Part shown: one piece after another, positions 1-5,550 of the stretch
Layout: each line of letters opens with the position of its first letter
Position numbering within the stretch: position 1 is the first letter of the stretch
From: W11650 sp963545585
GTDB lineage: Bacteria > Bacillota > Clostridia > Lachnospirales > Vallitaleaceae
Direction of reading: 5' to 3'
Length of the DNA stretch: 5,609 bases
NCBI GenBank assembly: GCA_963545585.1
Contig: CAUUKX010000116.1
Location: forward strand, 1 to 5,609
The notes under the pieces: generated by a model
Seen by the model: only the letters and a program-made list of their open reading frames with translations
The model's database searches: none
Told to the model about the DNA's origin: nothing
Translations under genes and position numbers: made by a program

Positions 1-12
1 AAGAGGAAAACT

Positions 13-2547
13 ATGGATAAATCAAAATATTCACAGGCAGCGCTTGATGTGATTAAAGAAGCGCATCAGTCGGCCATTAAAAATCAAAATGCGGAAGTGA
101 CGGATCTCCATCTGATGCAGGCGATTTTGCGCCAGCCCGATACGGAAATTGTGCGGGTGCTGACGGAAATGGGTGTGATTACCAAGGCGCTTTCGCTGGA
201 TTTAGAGGAAGCGATCAGCCGAATCCGGTCGGCTAAGGGGATTGCCAGTCTTTATGTCAGCCGTTCGTACCAAAGAGCGCTGCTGATTGCCGAGGAGATT
301 TGCCGCAACTTGTACGAGTCTTTGGTAACGGTAACCCATCTTTTTTTGGCGCTGCTGCGGGAAGAGGATATGGCGGCGGCAAAGTTAGCTGGAGTTCACG
401 GATTAAGCTATGATGCTTTGCGCAAAGAATTAGTGCGCCGCTGGAGCAGTGCATTTGCCAATGGGATTTCCGAGGAGTCTCTAAAGACTTTGGCCAAGTA
501 CGGGCGCAACTTAAATCAGGAAGCACAGGCCGGCAAACTGGACGAAGTGGTTGGCCGAGAGGAGGAAACCAGTTCGGCCATTCGGGTTTTGTCACGCCGG
601 GTCAAAAACAATCCGGTGCTGATTGGGGAACCGGGGGTAGGCAAAACGGCGATTGTCGAGGGGATTGTTCAGCGGATTGTGAAGGGCGATGTTCCTGACC
701 CATTAAAAGACAAGCTGGTTTTTGCGCTTGATATGACGGCGGTAATTGCCGGGGCTAAGTTCCGCGGCGATTTTGAGGAAAGACTGAAGCAAATTTTAGA
801 AACCATTAAGAACTCGAACGGGCGGATTATTTTGTTTATTGACGAACTGCATAATATTATCGGTTCGGGTAATACCTCCGGGACGATGGATACTTCCAAT
901 ATTTTAAAGCCGATGTTAGCCCGGGGTGAGCTCCTTCTGATTGGAGCAACCACCATTGAGGAATACCGGCTGCATATTGAAAAAGATGGAGCGCTTGACC
1001 GGCGCTTTCAAAAAATATTGGTTGAGGAGCCGTCGGAGGAGGCGGCAATTTCGATTTTGCGGGCACTAAAAACCCGGTATGAGCATCATCATACCGTCCG
1101 AATCAGTGATCCGGCGATTATTGAAGCGGTGCGGTTAGCTAAGCGCTATCTGACCGAGCGGCGGCTTCCCGATACGGCGATTGATGTGATTGACGAAGCA
1201 TCAGCGCTGGTGCGGATGTACCGCGATGAAAGGCCAGCGGCGCTGGAAGAAACACATCGCAGCTTGGTGCAGCTGGAAACGGAGCGGATTTTACTGGCGA
1301 AGGAACAGGACAAGGTTTCAAAGTATCGTCTGGCAGAGTTAGAAGAAAAGATTGCCGCTTTGACAGCCGAGTTTGACCGGATGGAAAAGGCCTATCAGGC
1401 TGAAAAAAGCCGGCAGACGGAAATGGCACGACTGCGGCGCGATCAGGAGCTTTTGCAACTGCAAATGGAAGAGGCCAAAGCCGAGCATCGCTTTGCTGAT
1501 TTGGCGGAGCTTTTGCCGGTGCTGGAGAAAACGCAGGCTGCTTTGGTGCGGCTGGAGGAAGCGGGAGAGGCTTTTCCGCTGCCGTCCGAGGTGGGCGTTG
1601 AGGAGGTCAGAGAGATTGTATCTAAGTTGTCTGGCAGCCCGAAACAGCGGTTGGAAAGCGATCAGCTGGCGCATATCGCTGAAATTCAGGAAAGTATGCG
1701 CCGGAAGATGATAGGCGGCGACGAAGCGATAGACGGAATTATCAATGCCTATATCCGGGCGCAGTCCGGTTTGCTGCCACGCCAAAAGCCAATGGGCAGC
1801 TTTATTTTGTGCGGGTCGTCTGGCACCGGCAAATCCTATCTGACCAAATTGACGGCAGATTACTTATTTGACGGGGAAAGAAGCCTGATTACCTTGGATA
1901 TGAGCGAATATACCGATAAATCGTCGGTTACCAAGCTGATTGGCGCACCGCCCGGTTATGTTGGTCATGAGCAGGGCGGGAATCTGACCGAAGCGGTTCG
2001 AACGAAGCCCTACAGCGTGATTGTCTTTGACCATGCTGAACGGGCGCAGCGGGAAGTGCAGGGCATTATCCGCCAGATTATGGCGGCCGGTGTGTTGACC
2101 GATAACCGCGGCCGGCGGATTGATTTTAAAAATACCATGATTTTTTTAACGACAGAGCCATCCGCCGAAAGCGACAGCGGCTGGATATCGCTGCCGAATG
2201 ACTTGGTGCAGGCCGCAGACAGCGAGTATACGCTGAACGCTTTTGACCTGCCCAAACTGAAAGAGTTAGCTGAGCTTCAGCTCCGGCAGTTGGCGGAGGA
2301 GCTGGCGGCCGGTCATATCCGGCTAAAATGGGAGAAAACATTACCCGGCTTTTTAGCGGAACGGGTCTATGCGCAGGGCATGGGTGCGGGACTGCTGAAC
2401 AGGATGATAGAAAAGGAAATTATTACACTTCTTTCCATGCAGAGCTTTGCCGGCGGGCTGACCGCTTTTGCGGCGGTGCGGCTGGCGCTTGATGGAGAAG
2501 GGATGATTAAAATGGAAAGCGATTGTGCCGATTTGTCGGCTTCGTAA
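13..2547 (+). CDS. ClpB/Hsp100-type AAA+ unfoldase with degenerate second ATPase domain
   Basis: This gene encodes an 844-residue cytosolic Hsp100 ATPase, close to the usual 850-870 of ClpB, which threads aggregated or folded protein through a hexameric pore. Two Clp N repeats lie at about 6-72 and 80-145. D1 is intact: Walker A GEPGVGKT (205-212), pore loop GAKFRG (247-252), Walker B with D277/E278, sensor GATT (311-314) and arginine fingers R330/R331. A charged coiled-coil middle domain spans about 405-525; its ClpB-like length and the lack of a visible ClpP-binding IGF-type loop favour ClpB over ClpA/ClpC/ClpE. D2 has Walker A GSSGTGKS (601-608) and pore loop GYVG (648-651). However, the Walker B Glu is His674, sensor 1 is Glu715, the arginine-finger position is near Gln733, and sensor 2 GAR reads GAG (Gly793). 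ATG 13 follows AAGAGGA (1-7). The promoter lies outside the window. I give no symbol because this looks like a divergent paralogue, not housekeeping clpB. Confidence 0.93.
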   Translation: MDKSKYSQAALDVIKEAHQSAIKNQNAEVTDLHLMQAILRQPDTEIVRVLTEMGVITKALSLDLEEAISRIRSAKGIASLYVSRSYQRALLIAEEICRNLYESLVTVTHLFLALLREEDMAAAKLAGVHGLSYDALRKELVRRWSSAFANGISEESLKTLAKYGRNLNQEAQAGKLDEVVGREEETSSAIRVLSRRVKNNPVLIGEPGVGKTAIVEGIVQRIVKGDVPDPLKDKLVFALDMTAVIAGAKFRGDFEERLKQILETIKNSNGRIILFIDELHNIIGSGNTSGTMDTSNILKPMLARGELLLIGATTIEEYRLHIEKDGALDRRFQKILVEEPSEEAAISILRALKTRYEHHHTVRISDPAIIEAVRLAKRYLTERRLPDTAIDVIDEASALVRMYRDERPAALEETHRSLVQLETERILLAKEQDKVSKYRLAELEEKIAALTAEFDRMEKAYQAEKSRQTEMARLRRDQELLQLQMEEAKAEHRFADLAELLPVLEKTQAALVRLEEAGEAFPLPSEVGVEEVREIVSKLSGSPKQRLESDQLAHIAEIQESMRRKMIGGDEAIDGIINAYIRAQSGLLPRQKPMGSFILCGSSGTGKSYLTKLTADYLFDGERSLITLDMSEYTDKSSVTKLIGAPPGYVGHEQGGNLTEAVRTKPYSVIVFDHAERAQREVQGIIRQIMAAGVLTDNRGRRIDFKNTMIFLTTEPSAESDSGWISLPNDLVQAADSEYTLNAFDLPKLKELAELQLRQLAEELAAGHIRLKWEKTLPGFLAERVYAQGMGAGLLNRMIEKEIITLLSMQSFAGGLTAFAAVRLALDGEGMIKMESDCADLSAS

Positions 2548-2576
2548 AATAAAAGGAAACTTGTTAAGAAATAATC

Positions 2577-2584
2577 AAGGAGGT
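2577..2584 (+). promoter_or_regulatory. Strong ribosome binding site of the first LOR/SDH gene
   Basis: AAGGAGGT lies 6 nt before ATG 2591 and closely matches the anti-Shine-Dalgarno sequence. It fixes the start of the 391-residue protein. The 43-nt gap from the upstream stop contains no visible hairpin terminator or -35/-10 pair, so co-transcription with the upstream AAA+ gene is likely. The site is stronger than the one before the AAA+ gene, which would favour higher output of the enzyme than of the chaperone. Confidence 0.85.
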
Positions 2585-2590
2585 TAAAAA

Positions 2591-3766
2591 ATGGGATTTA
2601 AGTTACCAGAATTTGTGTATCCGGATTTTACCCGAAAAGAATACGCAAATGCGCCGGAAGTTCACTTTGTGGCAGCGGAAATGGATGGTGTAGCGCCGGA
2701 TGAGTTTTATCTGACGTCGCATATGCCGACTTTTTATAAGGTAAACGGCGAATGGATTTTACCTGATCATAATTCTCTTAATTGTGTAGCGGTGAAAGAC
2801 AACAAAGGCGTTCGCATTACGGAATTGCGCGATGTAAAAAAAGGACAGGAAGTGGCGGTTGGTCAGAAAACGGACGGCAGCGAGGGGATTTTAGTTTACC
2901 GTGAAGGTTTCCCGGATTGGGTATATTCTGCGCCGGGCAAGGCAGTAGAAACTTCTTTTTCCGAGGATTATGATTTTCTGTTTCAGCTGATGGAATATGA
3001 AAAAGAGCATAACGGCAAAATCGTATGGGTTTTGGGGCCGTCAGTGGTGTTTGACTACGATACCCGGGTGGCGCTCAACCGCCTTGCAGAAAACGGTTAT
3101 ATCAACTGTCTGCTGGCCGGGAATGCGATGTGCACACATGACTTAGAGGGCGGCTTTTTGCGGACGGCTTTGGGGCAAAACATTTATACTCAGGAAAATG
3201 TGCCGATGGGTCATTACAACCATTTGGACTTGTTAAATGAAGTGCGGACAATTGGTTCGATTAAGGATTTTATTGCGTCGGGCAATGTCAAGGACGGTAT
3301 TATTAAAACCTTGTCGGATATGGATATTCCCTTTGTGCTGTCTGGTTCGATTCGTGATGACGGGCCGCTGCCGGAGGTTTATAAAGAGGTTACAGCAGCA
3401 CTGACGGCCACGAAGGAACAGCTCAATGAAGCCACCCTGATTATCGGGCTGGCTACTATGCTGCATAACATGTCGGTCGCAAATATGGCATCGGGCTATC
3501 GGAAACGACCAGACGGCAAGGTAACGCCGGTTTATATGTATGTAATTGATGTTACCGAAAACGTAGCCAATAAAGTTGGCGCAGCTAGGGAAAATATGGC
3601 ATTTGTGCCGATGATTACCAATGTTCAGGATTTTGTGGTCAACTGCGAAAAAGCTTTGGTCAAGCCGGCCGATAAGAATCTGACGGCGGCGATGGAGCTG
3701 CCGGAAATGGAATATGCCGGTTTGGATAAAAAAGAAGAAGCAAGGAAAGGAGAGATGGGACGATGA
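2591..3766 (+). CDS. LOR/SDH-family (ornithine cyclodeaminase-like, TIGR00300) NAD-binding protein, conserved-motif paralogue
   Basis: I recognise this 391-residue protein as the LOR/SDH conserved domain family (TIGR00300). The family includes archaeal ornithine cyclodeaminase and the C-terminal part of cyanobacterial AgrE/ArgZ, which convert ornithine to proline and ammonia using bound NAD. The arginine dihydrolase half of AgrE is absent, so this is the stand-alone archaeal layout. A beta-rich N-terminal part (about 20-110) ends in the family signature VKKGQEVAVG. The Rossmann-like part begins VLGPSVV (147-153). Conserved motifs follow: GNAMCTHDLE (177-186), GHYNHL (207-212), SGSIRDDGPLPE (251-262) and ATMLHNMSVANM (288-299). 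After about residue 357 there is a 34-residue charged tail that the next protein lacks. The final TGA overlaps the next start as ATGA. There is no signal peptide or membrane segment, so it should be cytosolic. The family call is firm; the substrate is inferred and could be another amino acid. Confidence 0.86.
   Translation: MGFKLPEFVYPDFTRKEYANAPEVHFVAAEMDGVAPDEFYLTSHMPTFYKVNGEWILPDHNSLNCVAVKDNKGVRITELRDVKKGQEVAVGQKTDGSEGILVYREGFPDWVYSAPGKAVETSFSEDYDFLFQLMEYEKEHNGKIVWVLGPSVVFDYDTRVALNRLAENGYINCLLAGNAMCTHDLEGGFLRTALGQNIYTQENVPMGHYNHLDLLNEVRTIGSIKDFIASGNVKDGIIKTLSDMDIPFVLSGSIRDDGPLPEVYKEVTAALTATKEQLNEATLIIGLATMLHNMSVANMASGYRKRPDGKVTPVYMYVIDVTENVANKVGAARENMAFVPMITNVQDFVVNCEKALVKPADKNLTAAMELPEMEYAGLDKKEEARKGEMGR
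3747..3766 (+). promoter_or_regulatory. Internal ribosome binding site and ATGA translational coupling
   Basis: AAGGAG (3747-3752), inside the last codons of the upstream gene, lies 10 nt before ATG 3763. The stop TGA (3764-3766) overlaps that start as ATGA. Ribosomes finishing the first paralogue can restart on the second, which usually keeps the two products in fixed ratio. Confidence 0.8.
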
Positions 3767-4857
3767 ACTTTGAAATGCCAAAATATCACCATCCTGATTT
3801 TACACAGGAGTTTTTGCAGAAAGCGCCGAACATTACCGTAGAAGCGGTGGAAAAAGATGGGCTTAGTCCTCGGAATTATCATGCCCTGTCGGTTTTTCCA
3901 GAATACTTTAAGATTAACGGCAAATGGGTTTTGGCGGAGCAGTCGCGGATGGATACGGTCTGCGTAGCGGTTGACACCCCCGGACAGGAAAAAGTTGATA
4001 TTGTTGAATTCCGGAATTTGAAGAAAGGCGATAAGGTCGTTATCGGTCGGACGGAGGATGCCTCGGAAGGAATTTATGTTTGGACGCAGGGCTTTTTGGA
4101 AACAGACGCCGAAGCCGATACCTTTGCTTTTCGGGCGGGACGTTCCAGAGAAACCGCATTTTCTATCGACTATGATACCTTATATGAAGTGCTGCGTTAT
4201 GAAAAAGCGCATAAGGGCTACGTTACCCTGATTGTCGGTTCGGCACTGGCGCTTGATCGGGATTCGCGGGCGGCCTTAGAGCGGCTGATTCGTGAGGGCT
4301 ATGTGCAGGCGATTTTCTGTGGCACGGAAACAGCGGCGTTTGACTTGGAGCGCGGTATTTTTGGAACGACCTGGGGACAAAAGCACTTTACCCGGGAACA
4401 GAACACGACCAGAAATATGTACGCCGCTATTAATTTAGCCAGAAAATACGGCTCAACCAAAGCGTTGGTTGAATCGGGGAAAGTTAAAGATGGTTTTATC
4501 AAGGCTTGCGTTGAAAAGAACGTGCCTTTTGTTCTGTCCGGTACGATTCGCGACCGTTTTGGCCTGCCGGAAACGATTGACAATGTGTATGATGCACAAA
4601 ATGTCATGCGCAGTCATGCCCGCAAGACTTCAACCATTATGATGATGGGTGCAATCCTGTTTACGATTGCCACCGGCAATATGACCCCGTCGTATAATGT
4701 GTTTGACGGCGTGGTTCGGCCGGTTTATATGTATACGGTTGATATTCAGGAATTTGCTGTCAATAAGCTGTCCGACCGTGGTACTTTAACCGCCGTGTCA
4801 ATGGTTACTAACGCACAGGACTTCATCCGCAATGTTGACCGGGCGCTGAACGGGTAA
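3763..4857 (+). CDS. LOR/SDH-family (TIGR00300) paralogue with altered active-site motifs
   Basis: This 364-residue protein is a paralogue of the preceding gene and aligns along its whole length. Shared points include PDFT near residue 11, KINGKW (50-55), LKKGDKVVIG (86-95), IVGSALALDRDSRAALERL (157-175), WGQ (204-206) and VPFVLSG (254-260). Several positions that the first copy shares with characterised family members differ here: the His of HDLE is Phe193, GHYNHL is replaced by a TTRNMY segment (215-220), IRDDGPLP reads IRDRFGLP (262-269), and the His of MLHN is Phe300. The NAD-binding fold appears preserved (GNMTPS, 305-310), so the protein is probably stable but may not catalyse the same reaction. 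Options are a regulatory or structural subunit of a hetero-oligomer with the first copy, or an enzyme with a changed substrate. It is the last gene before a strong terminator. Confidence 0.84.
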   Translation: MNFEMPKYHHPDFTQEFLQKAPNITVEAVEKDGLSPRNYHALSVFPEYFKINGKWVLAEQSRMDTVCVAVDTPGQEKVDIVEFRNLKKGDKVVIGRTEDASEGIYVWTQGFLETDAEADTFAFRAGRSRETAFSIDYDTLYEVLRYEKAHKGYVTLIVGSALALDRDSRAALERLIREGYVQAIFCGTETAAFDLERGIFGTTWGQKHFTREQNTTRNMYAAINLARKYGSTKALVESGKVKDGFIKACVEKNVPFVLSGTIRDRFGLPETIDNVYDAQNVMRSHARKTSTIMMMGAILFTIATGNMTPSYNVFDGVVRPVYMYTVDIQEFAVNKLSDRGTLTAVSMVTNAQDFIRNVDRALNG

Positions 4858-4865
4858 GAAATAGG

Positions 4866-4920
4866 AAAAAATAAAAAAGGCGGCGGCAAGCGATGGAATA
4901 ATCGCTTGCTGCTGCTTTTT
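4866..4920. terminator. Bidirectional intrinsic terminator
   Basis: A 15-bp stem (4880-4894 with 4901-4915, including two G-T wobbles) closes a 6-nt loop GGAATA. On the plus strand TTTTT (4916-4920) follows, 9 nt downstream of the last operon stop plus the hairpin. On the minus strand the A-tract at 4866-4878 reads as TTTTTTATTTTTT after the same hairpin. It can therefore stop both the operon and the convergent 44-residue gene, whose stop lies 27 nt away. Confidence 0.9.
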
Positions 4921-4946
4921 GCTTTTCATTTGATTTAAGTTTTACT

Positions 4947-5081
4947 TTACAATACCTCGTGTGAAATGCCAAATCTTTCTATGGCAATCGCACGTGCTTC
5001 ACTTCTGGTTTTAGCTTCAATCCATACCGTTTCTGTTTTACCAGTTTGCCTGTCTCTAATCGCAATAGACCATTTACTCAT
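4947..5081 (-). CDS. Small 44-residue protein of unknown function
   Basis: This is a minus-strand ORF of 44 codons plus TAA, starting with ATG at 5081. I do not recognise the family. The product begins MSKWSIAIRDRQTGK, continues with TETVWIEAK (16-24) and has a helical stretch SEARAIAIERFG (27-38). The pattern suggests two beta strands, each with a Trp, followed by an amphipathic Arg/Glu-rich helix: a compact beta-beta-alpha unit without signal peptide, membrane segment or Cys. Evidence that it is real is the AAAGGAGGT site 6 nt before the ATG, a plausible promoter 40-70 bp upstream, a protein-like composition, and a terminator hairpin after the stop. It converges on the three-gene operon, with no sign of a functional link. 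Small proteins of this look are common in mobile elements and phage-derived regions; that origin is a guess. Confidence 0.72.
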   Translation of the reverse strand: MSKWSIAIRDRQTGKTETVWIEAKTRSEARAIAIERFGISHEVL

Positions 5082-5087
5082 TAGCTC

Positions 5088-5096
5088 ACCTCCTTT
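5088..5096 (-). promoter_or_regulatory. Near-perfect ribosome binding site of the 44-residue gene
   Basis: On the minus strand this reads AAAGGAGGT, followed by GAGCTA and then ATG, a 6-nt spacer. It is the main evidence for the start and for the reality of this short gene. Confidence 0.82.
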
Positions 5097-5110
5097 CATA
5101 ATTTATTTTT

Positions 5111-5150
5111 ATTGACAATACCATTATATATATATATATATAATGTCAAT
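5111..5150. repeat. Inverted repeat flanking a (TA)9 tract
   Basis: ATTGACA (5111-5117) and TGTCAAT (5144-5150) are perfect 7-bp inverted arms. Between them 5123-5144 is itself a perfect 22-bp palindrome with a core of nine TA units (5125-5142). The arms cover the -35 box and the start-site region of the minus-strand promoter, so this could be an operator, a cruciform-prone site, or just a chance product of two TTGACA boxes. Confidence 0.6.
5123..5149 (-). promoter_or_regulatory. Putative promoter of the 44-residue gene
   Basis: On the minus strand, TTGACA (5149-5144) and TATAAT (5128-5123) are perfect consensus boxes separated by 15 bp, which is shorter than the usual 17. Transcription would start near 5116 and leave a leader of about 35 nt before the ATG. 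The spacer is an alternating TA run, so a slipped -10 with better spacing is possible. The same block carries a TTGACA on the plus strand (5112-5117), but its best TATAAT (5139-5144) is 21 bp away, so plus-strand activity is doubtful. Confidence 0.55.
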
Positions 5151-5200
5151 CCCTTTTTTATTTGAGTTTCCCTGTTTTTTTTTACCCCGAACAAACAAAA

Positions 5201-5236
5201 TCCAAAAAATGCAAGATAGTTATCCCCAAAATGCAA
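5201..5236 (+). repeat. Tandem direct repeat, two 14-bp copies 22 bp apart
   Basis: TCCAAAAAATGCAA (5201-5214) and TCCCCAAAATGCAA (5223-5236) match at 12 of 14 positions. They share the 9-mer AAAATGCAA. Their start-to-start spacing of 22 bp is about two helical turns, which would put two bound proteins on the same face of DNA upstream of the extended -10 box at 5274. Confidence 0.45.
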
Positions 5237-5253
5237 AAAACACAAAATAAAAC

Positions 5254-5341
5254 GAGCAAACTGCGCAATCTTTTGGTATAATTAATTCATCACAAAAAAC
5301 CAACACAAAAGAAAGGGGTTTGCTCATGAATGATTATACCA
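5254..5341. repeat. Interleaved complementary segments
   Basis: GAGCAAAC (5254-5261) pairs perfectly with GTTTGCTC (5318-5325), and TGGTATAAT (5274-5282) pairs perfectly with ATTATACCA (5333-5341). The order A-B-A'-B' is interleaved, not nested. The A' arm lies directly before ATG 5326 and B' inside the first codons, while B is the extended -10 box. Confidence 0.5.
5274..5282 (+). promoter_or_regulatory. Putative extended -10 promoter
   Basis: TGGTATAAT fits the extended -10 pattern TGnTATAAT. The sequence 17 bp upstream (GAGCAA at 5254-5259) is a poor -35 box, which extended -10 promoters tolerate. A start near 5289 would give a leader of about 37 nt before ATG 5326. Confidence 0.45.
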
Positions 5342-5550
5342 GAGTTTCCAGAAATAAAAAAGAACAAATTTTTCGTTTTTGTAAAACAATTTCAAAAAGG
5401 CTATCTACCGGTAATCGCAAAGCCAAAGGATATTCTTTCTTGCATCAAACCTACTGCATTTTGTTCACCCTATTTCCAGCAATTGACCCGTTCCTGCTTG
5501 GCTTCAACAGGATAGTTGGACTTGTTTTAATATACGGTAGCATAATCTAA
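5326..5550 (+). CDS. Doubtful 74-residue ORF, possibly the start of a decayed gene
   Basis: I do not recognise this ORF. ATG 5326 follows GAAAGGGG (5311-5318) at 7 nt and the extended -10 box, so initiation signals look intact. The first 35 residues are basic and hydrophilic, with NKKEQIFRFCKTISKRLS resembling the N-terminal helix of many DNA-binding or transposase proteins. After about residue 40 the sequence turns into a hydrophobic, low-conviction stretch ending GSII. A second frame (5330-5515) overlaps it for most of its length and is just as protein-like. This suggests a frameshifted or truncated remnant, or that neither frame is coding. A transposase origin is a guess from the basic start and AT-rich setting. 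Confidence 0.25.
   Translation: MNDYTRVSRNKKEQIFRFCKTISKRLSTGNRKAKGYSFLHQTYCILFTLFPAIDPFLLGFNRIVGLVLIYGSII

Noticed and set aside
1339..1785. Long minus-strand ORF (148 codons) opposite the AAA+ gene
   Set aside because: It lies wholly antisense to the coiled-coil coding region, has no convincing ribosome binding site, and its composition (many Arg, Gln, Leu, Phe) fits an antisense shadow.
13..2547. Reading the AAA+ protein as ClpC, a ClpP-partner unfoldase
   Set aside because: No LGF/VGF/IGF-type ClpP-binding loop is visible after the D2 Walker B region (about 711-740), and the middle domain has the long ClpB length, not the short ClpC one.
2548..2590. Separate promoter or riboswitch before the first LOR/SDH gene
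   Set aside because: The 43-nt gap is too short for a riboswitch and shows no -35/-10 pair or hairpin; only a ribosome binding site is evident.
3233..3781. Minus-strand ORF of 182 codons opposite the first LOR/SDH gene
   Set aside because: It is antisense to a clearly conserved protein and rich in His, Arg, Ile and Phe, as expected of a shadow frame; no promoter or family motif is visible.
5111..5150. CRISPR or tandem-repeat array
   Set aside because: Only a dinucleotide run and one pair of inverted arms are present; there are no spaced repeats and no cas genes.
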